A DNA stretch of 32,956 nt. Origin: Candidatus Tayloriibacteriota bacterium. Lineage in GTDB: Bacteria > Patescibacteriota > Minisyncoccia > Phycocordibacterales > PALSA-1337. The stretch spans positions 1-32,956 of the forward strand of contig CAIOGI010000008.1 of NCBI GenBank assembly GCA_903857825.1, read 5' to 3'. Shown piece by piece: positions 13,949 to 21,014 of the stretch (positions are counted from its first letter, which is position 1; each line of letters begins with the position of its first letter). Position numbers and translations under genes: made by a program. The notes under the pieces are model-generated. The model was not told where the DNA came from. It did no database searches and saw nothing but the letters and a program-made list of their open reading frames with translations.

Positions 13949-16297
13949 ATGAAATTACTTATCGTTGAGTCACCAGCAAAAGCAAAAACTATTTCCAAAT
14001 ACTTGGATGGCAAATACACCGTAAAGGCATCCGTCGGACACATCAGAGATCTTCCAAAGAGTAATAAAAAAGCTATCGATATAGAGGGTGGCTTTATTCC
14101 CCATTATGAAATTTCTCCAGGAAAAGAAAAAGTCGTTCAAGAAATAATTGAACTCGCAGACAAGGCAGATGAGATAATACTAGCAACAGACCCCGACCGT
14201 GAAGGAGAGGCTATTGCTTGGCATATTGCTGAAGCAGCACATTTGAAGAATCCAAAGCGTGTAGTATTTCATGAAATTACAGAGGACGCAGTGAAGGAAG
14301 CAATGAATCATCCGAGAGGAATAGATGAGAATCTTCGCATGGCGCAAGAAGCTCGAAGAGTGCTGGATAGACTTGTGGGCTATGATCTTTCTGGTCTTAT
14401 ATGGAAAAAGGTACGCTATGGACTTTCTGCAGGTCGTGTTCAATCCCCCGCTCTTAGAATAATAATGGAGCGCGAGAGAGAAATTCGAGCATTTATTTCT
14501 CATGCATTCTGGGTAATTACTGCTGACACTACAACGACAGGATCTGCGAAAACTCCCTTAGCTTTGACTTGTTCAGAAGAACCTACAGATTTTAAAGTTG
14601 TAGAAAATATATTGAAGCTAGGAAAAGAAAATCCATGGGAAGTAACAGATGTTACAGAAAGTACCATGAAGCGATCCCCTCGCGCACCTTTCATCACCTC
14701 CACCCTACAGCAGGCAGCCAGCTCTCGCCTAGGCTTCGCCCCTTCTCGCACAATGCAGATCGCACAAAGACTTTATGAGGCAGGACATATTACATATATG
14801 AGAACGGATAGTACAAATTTGAGCCAAGTCGCTCTTGCGCAGATTGCAAAAATCATTGAAAAGAAATACGGCAAAAACTATTTAGAATTCAGAACATACG
14901 CAAAGAAAAGCAAGAATGCTCAGGAAGCGCATGAAGCTATTCGACCTTCACATATAGATATAGAAAAAGCAGGAATGAATGAGGAGCAAAAATTACTCTA
15001 TAGATTGATATGGGAGAGAACGGTAGCTTCACAAATGGCAGACGCTGAAATGCTACGAACAAAAATTACAGCGAATATAAAGACAGAAAACCCAGCCCAC
15101 AAAATTCCAGAATTCCAGGCTAATGGTTCTAGAGTAGTATTCCCTGGCTGGCTAAAAGGTGATCCAGATGGTGCAGGTGAAGACGTAGAACTTCCAAAAG
15201 TAACAAAGGGCGAGGCTTTGGATCTAAAGGAAATAAAGAGTGAGGAGAAGGCCACACAGCCACCTGGACGCTACAGCGAAGCAGGACTTATTAAAGAACT
15301 AGAAAAGAGAGGAATCGGTCGTCCTTCAACTTATGCTTCTATCATAAGGACAATAGAAGAGCGTGGTTATGTTGAAAAAGAAAATAAGGCATTGAAGCCT
15401 ACAGACACTGGAGATGTTGTCTCTTCATTCCTTGAGGCCAATTTCATGCACTATATTAATGACACTTTCACAGCAGAAATGGAAGACTCACTAGATGATA
15501 TTGCAAATGGTGACAAGGAATATGCCACAACATTAAAGAAATTTTATATTCCTTTTGCAAAAGAAATAAAGATACTCGAGAAAGAAGCGAAGATCACAAA
15601 TCTCGGTGAAGCTGATGCGAAATATAAATGTCCAAAGTGCGGTTCAAATATGATTATCAAACTCGGACGAAACGGTAAATTCTTATCTTGCTCTACATAT
15701 CCAGATTGCGAAGGCGCATTGATGATGGATGGTACAGAGATAAAGAAAGATGAGCCAATAGGTAATGACCCTGCCACAGGCCTACCTATATATGTGCTAG
15801 TTGGTAAATACGGACCATATGTACAGCTAGGTGCATACGAACCAAAGCCGAAGAAAGTTCCAGGGGAAAAGAAACCTAGGAGAAAGAAAGGGGGAGTAAA
15901 AAGTGAAGCGTCCGCAGGCGAGAATGGTCTATCGACTGGCCACGCCACGAAGATAGATCCATTGTCGCCGGGAGGACGCGTAGTTGTTAAACCTCGCATG
16001 TCTTCAATACCAAAAGGTATGGATATTTCAAAAGTCACAGTAGCAGATGCAGTAAAATATTTAAGCCTACCTCGAGTACTTGGCGCCTTCCCTGCAACTG
16101 GAAAAAACATTACAGCAAATATTGGCCGCTTCGGTCCATATATAGTACAAGATGGAGATTTCAGATCATTAAAGATAAAGGATGGTGATAATCCTTATGA
16201 GATAACACTTGAACGTGCAATAGATATATTGAGTAAACCAAAACCAGAGCGAAAAGAAAGATGGGCGAAGAAGCCAAAAATAGAAGCGACAAAATAA
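13949..16297 (+). CDS. topA: DNA topoisomerase I (type IA)
   Basis: The 782-residue enzyme relaxes negative supercoils by cutting one DNA strand through a tyrosine linkage. The Toprim domain opens the protein (LLIVESPAKAKT, then ATDPDREGEAIAWH with the metal-binding DxDxE-type acids). The active site is ITYMRTDSTNLS with Tyr283, and GIGRPSTYASIIRTIEERGY is the conserved lower segment. A four-Cys zinc finger at about 561-590 (CPKCGSNMIIKLGRNGKFLS, then CSTYPDCEG) and a C-terminal topoisomerase repeat (GAFPATGKNITANIGRFGPY) follow. Between these, residues about 640-690 form a basic linker whose DNA is visibly GC-richer (15900-15990) than the rest of the gene. The stop abuts that of parB on the other strand with no terminator visible between them. 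Confidence 0.97.
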   Translation: MKLLIVESPAKAKTISKYLDGKYTVKASVGHIRDLPKSNKKAIDIEGGFIPHYEISPGKEKVVQEIIELADKADEIILATDPDREGEAIAWHIAEAAHLKNPKRVVFHEITEDAVKEAMNHPRGIDENLRMAQEARRVLDRLVGYDLSGLIWKKVRYGLSAGRVQSPALRIIMEREREIRAFISHAFWVITADTTTTGSAKTPLALTCSEEPTDFKVVENILKLGKENPWEVTDVTESTMKRSPRAPFITSTLQQAASSRLGFAPSRTMQIAQRLYEAGHITYMRTDSTNLSQVALAQIAKIIEKKYGKNYLEFRTYAKKSKNAQEAHEAIRPSHIDIEKAGMNEEQKLLYRLIWERTVASQMADAEMLRTKITANIKTENPAHKIPEFQANGSRVVFPGWLKGDPDGAGEDVELPKVTKGEALDLKEIKSEEKATQPPGRYSEAGLIKELEKRGIGRPSTYASIIRTIEERGYVEKENKALKPTDTGDVVSSFLEANFMHYINDTFTAEMEDSLDDIANGDKEYATTLKKFYIPFAKEIKILEKEAKITNLGEADAKYKCPKCGSNMIIKLGRNGKFLSCSTYPDCEGALMMDGTEIKKDEPIGNDPATGLPIYVLVGKYGPYVQLGAYEPKPKKVPGEKKPRRKKGGVKSEASAGENGLSTGHATKIDPLSPGGRVVVKPRMSSIPKGMDISKVTVADAVKYLSLPRVLGAFPATGKNITANIGRFGPYIVQDGDFRSLKIKDGDNPYEITLERAIDILSKPKPERKERWAKKPKIEATK

Positions 16298-17359
16298 TTA
16301 CACTCCAAAGTTCTTTACTGAATACAAATCCTCTGTATTTTCTTCTTCTACTATTTCTGCTGGAGCTCTATCGTCTACTGGTAAATCCGCAGTTTCTGGG
16401 ACTATTTCCTCTACTGGTATATCCTGTGCATTTACTTCGCTAACTTGTAATGGTGTTGCATTTGAAATATCATCTATTGATTTTTGTGCATTCGCAATTA
16501 TCTTTTTCTCGAGATTTTCCACAGGAACTACTCCATTTATAGAAATCTTCTCTAGGAAATTTCTTATGTCATCAGCGGTAAAGTAATCTATAGTGATTCT
16601 TCCACCATTTTCTCTCTTTTCAATAGAAACTCTAGTTCCCAGACTTTCCTTTAATTTATTCTCCATTTCTATAAGTTCTGGATCTATGAGTGACTTCTTG
16701 CGTACTTTGTCTTGTGCGATCTTTCTAGCATAAGCTTCAGCTTCACGTACTGTAAGTTTCTTAAATACTATTTCCTTAAAGAGAGTAAGTTGTTCCTCCG
16801 GCTTATCCACCAACATAAGCAACGGTCTTGTATGCCCTTCTGAAAGCTTTCCTTCCGACAAGCCATTCAATATTTCTTCTGGCAATGACAAGATGCGCAT
16901 TGTATTCGAAACGTATTCCCTACTCTTTCCAACTTTCTCTGCAATTTGAATATGCTTCATACCGAATTCCTTTGCGAGGCGGTCGAATGCACGAGCACGG
17001 TCAACGGAATTTATATCCTCTCTCTGTAGGTTTTCTATAATAGCAAGCTCAAGTTTCATTTTGTCGCTTTCTTCTCCATTTCGTATAAGTGCAGGAACTT
17101 GTTGTAATCCAGCAAGCTTTGATGCACGAAGACGTCGCTCACCTGCAATGAGCTCGTACTCTACTCCTAGCCCTCCATCTTCTTTTGTAAATTCTTTACG
17201 AGTAACTACAAGTGGCTGAAGAACTCCATACATACGAATGGATTCTGAAAGATCCTTCAAGCGTGCCTCGTCAAAGTCCCTTCGAGGTTGATAGGGATTT
17301 GGCTTTATCTTTTCTACTTCTATCCAAAATATTGAATCTCCAAAAAATTGTGATGACAT
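16298..17359 (-). CDS. parB: ParB/Spo0J-family chromosome partition protein
   Basis: The 353-residue protein has a ParB N-terminal CTPase/nuclease-like domain (IKPNPYQPRRDFDEARLKDLSE... with LVVTRKE and YELIAGERRLRASKLAG, whose GERR motif binds CTP). A helix-turn-helix follows (AKEFGMKHIQIAEKVGKSRE, then YVSNTMRILSLP). It spreads on DNA from parS sites to direct chromosome segregation with ParA. The C-terminal 60 residues are acidic and low complexity (VSEVNAQDIPVEEIVPETAD), replacing the usual dimerisation domain. No parA gene adjoins and I did not find a clear parS 16-mer in the window. A -10 box (TATTAT) ends six bases before the ATG, so the message should be leaderless. It converges on topA with abutting stops. 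Confidence 0.95.
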   Translation of the reverse strand: MSSQFFGDSIFWIEVEKIKPNPYQPRRDFDEARLKDLSESIRMYGVLQPLVVTRKEFTKEDGGLGVEYELIAGERRLRASKLAGLQQVPALIRNGEESDKMKLELAIIENLQREDINSVDRARAFDRLAKEFGMKHIQIAEKVGKSREYVSNTMRILSLPEEILNGLSEGKLSEGHTRPLLMLVDKPEEQLTLFKEIVFKKLTVREAEAYARKIAQDKVRKKSLIDPELIEMENKLKESLGTRVSIEKRENGGRITIDYFTADDIRNFLEKISINGVVPVENLEKKIIANAQKSIDDISNATPLQVSEVNAQDIPVEEIVPETADLPVDDRAPAEIVEEENTEDLYSVKNFGV

Positions 17360-17365
17360 GATACA

Positions 17366-17371
17366 ATAATA
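17366..17371 (-). promoter_or_regulatory. -10 element of parB (leaderless start)
   Basis: TATTAT on the minus strand, followed by TGTATC and the ATG. Predicted +1 is 17359, the A of the start codon. Confidence 0.5.
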
Positions 17372-17397
17372 ACAGAAATGCAGGAAAGAAAAAAGCT

Positions 17398-17574
17398 ATG
17401 AAAAAACCAAGAAAGAAACGGCCTGAGCCGAAACACGAAATTGTCCCTGAACTTGAGGGGAAAACGTTTCGACTAAGAAAGAAACCTCCCCAGAAACCAC
17501 CAAATCTTGTCGGATGGAGACCTGGCTCAGGCACAATAAGACAGTTAGTGCCAGCACCAGACCTCCTGCGTTGA
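17398..17574 (+). CDS. Small basic proline-rich protein (58 aa), unknown
   Basis: A 59-codon frame starts at the ATG at 17398 and stops at TGA 17572-17574. AGGAAAG lies about eleven bases upstream as a weak ribosome site. The product is very basic and proline rich, with a repeated theme: KKPRKKRPEPK at the start and RLRKKPPQKPPNLVGWRPG in the middle. It has no cysteine and no membrane segment, and is probably disordered and nucleic-acid binding. A strong terminator follows 28 bases after the stop, which supports real expression. GC is about 43% in a sampled line. It starts 39 bases from the divergent parB start. I recognise no family. Confidence 0.55.
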   Translation: MKKPRKKRPEPKHEIVPELEGKTFRLRKKPPQKPPNLVGWRPGSGTIRQLVPAPDLLR

Positions 17575-17601
17575 CAGTGACTCAACTCCGACCTAGCTCC
17601 C

Positions 17602-17627
17602 GCACGGCCACTCAGCCGTGCTTTTTT
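17602..17627 (+). terminator. Rho-independent terminator after the 58-residue protein
   Basis: GCACGGC (17602-17608) pairs perfectly with GCCGTGC (17615-17621) over a six-base loop, followed by TTTTTT. Confidence 0.88.
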
Positions 17628-17628
17628 C

Positions 17629-17656
17629 TTGATTTCCTCGCCAGATTTAGTAGACT
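17629..17656 (+). promoter_or_regulatory. Promoter of tRNA-Leu
   Basis: TTGATT (17629-17634) and TAGACT (17651-17656) are 16 bases apart and about twelve bases before the tRNA 5' end. Confidence 0.5.
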
Positions 17657-17667
17657 ATGTAAGTAAT

Positions 17668-17752
17668 GCCGAAGTGGCGGAATTGGCTATACGCACAACA
17701 CTCAAAATGTTGCGAGAGCAATCTCATGTGGGTTCGAGTCCCACCTTCGGCA
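17668..17752 (+). tRNA. tRNA-Leu (anticodon CAA)
   Basis: The acceptor arms GCCGAAG and CTTCGGC pair fully. The D arm is GCG/CGC. The anticodon arm CAACA-CTCAAAA-TGTTG gives anticodon CAA. A long variable arm (GAGA/TCTC) marks a class II tRNA, and the T arm is GTGGG-TTCGAGT-CCCAC. Discriminator is A. CCA is not encoded, so CCA-adding enzyme is required. A homing endonuclease gene starts two bases downstream. Confidence 0.96.
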
Positions 17753-17754
17753 CA

Positions 17755-18453
17755 ATGAATAATATAAAGAGATACAAGCCCAAAAGGGTGCAAAGTTTTG
17801 TTTTGTCAGCTGAACTTGCCTATGTTGTCGGTTTACTTGTAACTGATGGGTGTCTATCATCCGATGGCCGACATATTATATTTACCTCTAATGATATCGA
17901 GTCTATTGGAAATGTGATTAGAATACTTAAATTAAAAAATATAATTGGTTTTACAAGAAATAAAACGAGCGAAGTTTATAGAATACAGATTACCAATGTC
18001 CAATTATATGATTGGCTTATAAAAATTGGACTGAGTCCAGCTAAGTCATTAACCATTGGTGAAATAAACGTTCCTGACAAATATTTTGTTGACTTTCTCA
18101 GAGGACATCTTGATGGCGATGGTTCAATAACGACATACACCGATAGATATAATACGAAGAAAAATATAAAATATGTTTATGAAAGAATCTTTACGACATT
18201 CATTTCCGCAAGCAAAAAGCATATCTTATGGTTAAGAGATAGAATAATTTGTAATCTAGAAGTAAAAGGATCAATTCACAAAACAAAAATAAATAATACA
18301 TCCCCAAATCCTATTTACATTATTAAGTACGGAAAGAAAGAATCCATAAAATTGCTTGCGAAAATATATTATTCAAACAAGATACCATGCTTGTCACGTA
18401 AAAAGATAAAATATGAAAAATATTATAAAAAAACTCCACCGCTCCAGACTTAG
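17755..18453 (+). CDS. LAGLIDADG-family homing endonuclease, free-standing, abutting tRNA-Leu
   Basis: The 232-residue protein has both helices of a double-motif LAGLIDADG enzyme: AYVVGLLVTDGCL (near residue 23) and DFLRGHLDGDGSI (near residue 113), each ending in the metal-binding Asp. Such enzymes cut long DNA sites and spread their own gene. The frame is open from 17629, but the natural start is the ATG at 17755, because everything upstream is the tRNA. No intron boundaries are evident: the tRNA is intact and complete, so this is a free-standing gene using the tRNA 3' end as its upstream boundary. The last residues (TPPLQT) and the TAG stop lie inside the terminator stem of the opposite-strand gene, so the C-terminus may have been replaced or shortened. 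The DNA is very AT rich, unlike the tRNA. Confidence 0.88.
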   Translation: MNNIKRYKPKRVQSFVLSAELAYVVGLLVTDGCLSSDGRHIIFTSNDIESIGNVIRILKLKNIIGFTRNKTSEVYRIQITNVQLYDWLIKIGLSPAKSLTIGEINVPDKYFVDFLRGHLDGDGSITTYTDRYNTKKNIKYVYERIFTTFISASKKHILWLRDRIICNLEVKGSIHKTKINNTSPNPIYIIKYGKKESIKLLAKIYYSNKIPCLSRKKIKYEKYYKKTPPLQT

Positions 18454-18467
18454 GCAACGGTGTGAGT
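18427..18467 (-). terminator. Terminator of the 66-residue gene, overlapping the homing endonuclease 3' end
   Basis: On the minus strand, ACTCACACCG pairs with CGGTGGAGT (one bulged base) around a loop of about 16 bases, followed by TTTTTTT. Confidence 0.72.
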
Positions 18468-18480
18468 GTTTCTGAAGACT

Positions 18481-18681
18481 TTACCTTGAGTCATGAAATG
18501 AAGCTTTACTACGAGCACGGCGAGCCAATGCAATATGCCTCTCAAGTAGTTTGATCAGATCATCAGTAGAAGGATTTCTTATTTCGGTTAGTGCTCTAAT
18601 AGCACGATCCTTTTCTTTTGAGGCAGTACCAATATCATCCAACAGACAACTTGCGATTCCGGTTCTTTGAATTGGATACAT
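18481..18681 (-). CDS. Small helical hypothetical protein (66 aa)
   Basis: I do not recognise this 66-residue protein. It is mostly helical and charged (TASKEKDRAIRALTEIRNPS, then DDLIKLLERHIALARRARSK), with a single Cys and no membrane segment. A promoter (TTGATT, 16 bases, TACAAT at 18751-18724) leads to a leader of about 35 bases. A terminator follows immediately after the stop, so it forms a complete transcription unit. No good ribosome site is seen. Its promoter overlaps the start of miaA on the other strand, so the two genes may interfere. The expression signals make it more than a chance frame, but the function is unknown. Confidence 0.55.
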   Translation of the reverse strand: MYPIQRTGIASCLLDDIGTASKEKDRAIRALTEIRNPSTDDLIKLLERHIALARRARSKASFHDSR

Positions 18682-18723
18682 AATTTTGAATATCAGGATC
18701 TTGTTTGCTATCTACCAAATCTC

Positions 18724-18751
18724 ATTGTACATTAATAAACATGAAAATCAA
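18724..18751 (-). promoter_or_regulatory. Promoter of the 66-residue gene, overlapping the miaA start
   Basis: TTGATT (18751-18746) and TACAAT (18729-18724) on the minus strand are 16 bases apart. Predicted +1 is 18717. Confidence 0.5.
18728..18733 (+). promoter_or_regulatory. -10 element of miaA (near-leaderless)
   Basis: TACATT gives a +1 at 18740, one base before the miaA ATG. A TTTGCT 18 bases upstream is a possible -35. Confidence 0.4.
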
Positions 18752-19598
18752 AATCGTAGTAATCACAGGCCCCACAGCTACCGGCAAAAGCGACTTTGCT
18801 GTTGAATACGCCCTGAAACATAATGGCGAAGTTATTTCTGCTGATTCAAGACAGGTATATAAAGGTATGGATATCGGTACCGGAAAGATCACTATTGAGG
18901 AAATGAAGGGCGTCCCTCATCATTTACTTGATGTCGCTGATCCAAGCGAACAATTCAATGTTGGGCAATATAAAAAGCTGGCCCAAGAAGCCATAGAAGA
19001 TATCTCCAGCCGAGGTAAGTTACCAATCATTTGTGGTGGAACAGGTTTCTATATTGATGCAGTTGTTAATAATATTTCATATCCAGATGTGCCACATGAT
19101 AAAGAACTTAGAGAAGGTCTTGAAAAAATGACTACTGAGGAACTTTTCACTAAACTTGCAACACTAGATAAAGAGTTTGCAATTTCTTTAAATAATTCTG
19201 AAATAAATAATAGACAAAGGCTAGTCAGATTAATAGAGATCGCTACTGCTCTCGGCAATATTCCCAAGGTGACTAAAAATCAGTCAGATTATGATGTGAC
19301 ATGGATTGGACTAAATTATCCTTATGAAAAACTAAAAGAAAGAATTCATATTCGCCTATTGAAGCGCGTAGATGCCGGCATGATAGAGGAAATTGAAAGA
19401 CTGCATAAAGAAGGATTGTCATGGGAGAAGCTAGATGGCTTTGGTCTTGAATATAGATATATTTCGAGATTCTTACGCGAGATGATTACAAAAGAAGAAA
19501 TGTTGAAGCTGCTCGAAATCGAGATTTGCCATTATGCAAAGAGACAAATGGTTTGGTTTAAGAGGAATAAGGAGATTGAGTGGGTCAACAAAAACTAA
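18741..19598 (+). CDS. miaA: tRNA dimethylallyltransferase MiaA
   Basis: The 285-residue enzyme adds an isopentenyl group to A37 next to the anticodon of tRNAs reading UNN codons. The P-loop is GPTATGKSDFAVEYA (near residue 8). The substrate motifs SADSRQVYKGMDIGTGK, the PHHLLDV loop and ICGGTGFYIDAVV follow in family order, and QRLVRLIEIA and FGLEYRY lie further on. I use the ATG at 18741 (MKIKIVV) rather than 18705, because the P-loop then falls at the usual distance and a -10 box places transcription start at this ATG. Both tRNA-Leu(CAA) and tRNA-Trp(CCA), which read U-starting codons and carry A37, flank the gene and are natural substrates. Confidence 0.95.
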   Translation: MKIKIVVITGPTATGKSDFAVEYALKHNGEVISADSRQVYKGMDIGTGKITIEEMKGVPHHLLDVADPSEQFNVGQYKKLAQEAIEDISSRGKLPIICGGTGFYIDAVVNNISYPDVPHDKELREGLEKMTTEELFTKLATLDKEFAISLNNSEINNRQRLVRLIEIATALGNIPKVTKNQSDYDVTWIGLNYPYEKLKERIHIRLLKRVDAGMIEEIERLHKEGLSWEKLDGFGLEYRYISRFLREMITKEEMLKLLEIEICHYAKRQMVWFKRNKEIEWVNKN

Positions 19599-19606
19599 AT
19601 AAAATG

Positions 19607-19677
19607 CGGGAGATGGAGGAATCGAACCCCCGTCAGAGATTTTGGAGATCCCTGTTTTACCACTAAACTAATCTCCC
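19607..19677 (-). tRNA. tRNA-Trp (anticodon CCA)
   Basis: On the minus strand the acceptor arms GGGAGAT and ATCTCCC pair fully. The anticodon arm GGGAT-CTCCAAA-ATCTC gives anticodon CCA, the T arm is GGGGG-TTCGATT-CCTCC, and the discriminator is G, as expected for bacterial tRNA-Trp. CCA is not encoded. Confidence 0.95.
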
Positions 19678-19687
19678 ATTTGACATA

Positions 19688-20338
19688 CTAAATATATAGC
19701 CTAATGAACTTTTTGGCAAACGAAATTATAACTCTTGCAATATGAGAATCAAAATATGATATCCTTACACACCCCTTATACCCTTCATTGATATATTTGT
19801 GATTACTTTTCTTCCTGTATATTGAAAGGTTTTCTTTTGGAATCTTTATCTTTGACAACCAGAACTTAGATAATTCACCCACATTGTGATAGTCATGAAC
19901 GTGCAAACACATTCTTATTCTGTTCATATCTATATTAAATATCTTTTTCAAAAGATTTACAAAAGCTACCACGAGCTCGGGGTTTGAATTTGTAAAAGCA
20001 ACTCCATTATCTCTCTTAATTCCCTCACACCAGTACATCATCGCTAGCGCAGTTAATTCAACATCATTATCAATAGTCATCAATTTTATCAGATCATTGG
20101 CTTCCTTACTTGCAATTTCAAGTCTTTTCAATTTCTTCTCATGTAATATTGTATGCCCCTTTAATCGACTAGTTTTAGCTTTTTGTTCCATACGACTAAG
20201 ACCACTAGCATCAATCATTACATCTTTTGTCCATAACGACGCTGTACTTTTAGAAATACCTATTTTTTTAGATATTTCAGCCAACGAATAACCTGATCTT
20301 CTTAACTTCATAGCCTTTTCTTTTTCGACTTTCTTCAT
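19688..20338 (-). CDS. HTH protein with degenerate LAGLIDADG-like domain
   Basis: Residues 1-40 form a helix-turn-helix of the resolvase/MarR-like type (AMKLRRSGYSLAEISKKIGI followed by SKSTASLWTKD). After a charged helix, residues about 90-216 (ALAMMYWCEGIKRDNGVAFT, then NSNPELVVAFVNLLKKIF, and RISYFDSHIARVIISF at the end) resemble the LAGLIDADG fold. In the first motif helix the usual Gly-x-Asp-Gly becomes CEG, so the catalytic Asp is replaced by Glu. Similar HTH plus homing-endonuclease-like proteins recur in Patescibacteria. They may be regulators derived from homing enzymes (as WhiA is) or mobile genes. It stands ten bases upstream of tRNA-Trp, whose promoter lies inside its 3' end. The tRNA-adjacent position fits a homing element. 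Confidence 0.65.
   Translation of the reverse strand: MKKVEKEKAMKLRRSGYSLAEISKKIGISKSTASLWTKDVMIDASGLSRMEQKAKTSRLKGHTILHEKKLKRLEIASKEANDLIKLMTIDNDVELTALAMMYWCEGIKRDNGVAFTNSNPELVVAFVNLLKKIFNIDMNRIRMCLHVHDYHNVGELSKFWLSKIKIPKENLSIYRKKSNHKYINEGYKGCVRISYFDSHIARVIISFAKKFIRLYI
19691..19719 (-). promoter_or_regulatory. Promoter of tRNA-Trp
   Basis: TTGCCA (19719-19714) and TATATT (19696-19691) are 17 bases apart on the minus strand. Predicted +1 near 19684 is seven bases before the tRNA. The -35 and spacer lie inside the end of the HTH gene. Confidence 0.65.
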
Positions 20339-20364
20339 AAGATTTTAGTTAATATTAATAATAC

Positions 20365-20387
20365 AAAAGACCCAGAGTCACTGAGTC
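20365..20387 (-). terminator. Terminator of rpmG (bL33)
   Basis: On the minus strand, GACTCAG (20387-20381) pairs with CTGGGTC (20375-20369), including one G-U pair, over a five-base loop, followed by TTTT. Confidence 0.65.
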
Positions 20388-20413
20388 CTTCATACGCTTA
20401 AAAAAGAAAACTT

Positions 20414-20569
20414 TTATTTCTTGGCCTCCTTGAAAGTTACATGCTTTCGAAGTTTCTTGCTGAACTTCTTTAGCTCTATCTTTCGCTCTACCTTTTTCTT
20501 ATTCTTTCGAGACATATAAACCTCACCTGTCTCTTTGTTTTTTAATTGTATAAGTTGAATCTGTGACAT
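20414..20569 (-). CDS. rpmG: Ribosomal protein bL33 (cysteine-free form)
   Basis: A 51-codon frame encodes MSQIQLIQLKNKETGEVYMS and then RKNKKKVERKIELKKFSKKL, ending in RKHVTFKEAKK. The NKKK-x-x-ER-x-ELKK-x-x-x-x-x-RKH-x-x-x-KE pattern is that of bL33 of the large ribosomal subunit. The zinc-binding CxxC pairs of the C+ form are absent: the protein has no cysteine, so it is a C- type. Length matches the family (about 50-55). A promoter 17 bases in spacing (TTGCCA/TATAGT) gives a leader of about three bases, and a terminator follows 27 bases after the stop, so it is transcribed alone. Confidence 0.88.
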   Translation of the reverse strand: MSQIQLIQLKNKETGEVYMSRKNKKKVERKIELKKFSKKLRKHVTFKEAKK

Positions 20570-20578
20570 AGTGGGAAT

Positions 20579-20607
20579 ACTATATACTATTTGATTAAAA
20601 ATGGCAA
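20579..20607 (-). promoter_or_regulatory. Promoter of rpmG (three-base leader)
   Basis: TTGCCA (20607-20602) and TATAGT (20584-20579) on the minus strand are 17 bases apart; predicted +1 is 20572. Confidence 0.72.
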
Positions 20608-20712
20608 ACCGTGTTTGAAATGGTAAAAACTATATGTCTGAATGATTAAAAACTTGTAAAAATAATTTGTATATATTAAATTACATTTATTAATAAATAA
20701 CTAATAAAAATA

Positions 20713-20916
20713 ATGACAAAAAATTATTGTGATCACTGTAAAAATGAGATCATAGACAAGAAATATGTGAGAGTTTCATTTATGGGGCCAGTATCAATAA
20801 AACCTTGGTTTGTTGGAGATAATATATATTTATGTGAGCAATGCTATTGGAATGTTAAAGAAAAAATGGAAAGCATAATTGGTAATAATATACAGGGAGT
20901 GTTGACTAGTGCTTAA
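20713..20916 (+). CDS. Small zinc-ribbon protein (67 aa), unknown
   Basis: The protein has two CxxC pairs, CDHC near residue 6 and CEQC near residue 42, spaced as in a zinc ribbon. Between them lies a hydrophobic core (VRVSFMGPVSIKPWFVG). It is soluble, has no signal peptide and ends in a short helix (NVKEKMESII). I do not recognise a named family, and small treble-clef or ribbon proteins of this size occur widely. Upstream bases 20640-20712 are extremely AT rich, without a clear ribosome site. Downstream it faces the convergent secreted-protein gene across tandem hairpins that could end transcription from both sides. Confidence 0.6.
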   Translation: MTKNYCDHCKNEIIDKKYVRVSFMGPVSIKPWFVGDNIYLCEQCYWNVKEKMESIIGNNIQGVLTSA

Positions 20917-20930
20917 AAATTGGCAAATTT

Positions 20931-20992
20931 AAACCGCTAGAGGACATTGCTGCCAATAGCGGTTTCGAAAGGGAAGCATCACCGAGCTTCCC
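20931..20992 (-). terminator. Tandem hairpins, probable terminator of the secreted-protein unit
   Basis: Two inverted repeats lie side by side: GGGAAGC/GCTTCCC (20971-20992, eight-base loop), followed on the minus strand by TTTCG, and AAACCGCTA/TAGCGGTTT (20931-20965, 17-base loop). The T runs are short, so the termination call is moderate. The nine-base stem could also end the plus-strand 67-residue gene. Confidence 0.5.
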
Positions 20993-21014
20993 TACTTACG
21001 GGATGGAGATACCA

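Noticed and set aside
15544-16110. Long minus-strand frame of 188 codons inside topA
   Set aside because: It lies opposite the recognisable zinc-finger and C-terminal part of TopA and encodes a Pro/Ser/Phe-rich sequence with no motif, as expected from the antisense of this region.
17271-17585. Minus-strand frame of 104 codons overlapping parB's start
   Set aside because: It contains the antisense of the 58-aa frame and of the parB N-terminus and has no start signal.
17668-18470. tRNA-Leu interrupted by an intron encoding the LAGLIDADG gene
   Set aside because: The tRNA is complete from acceptor to discriminator before the endonuclease starts, and no second tRNA 3' half or group I core is seen downstream.
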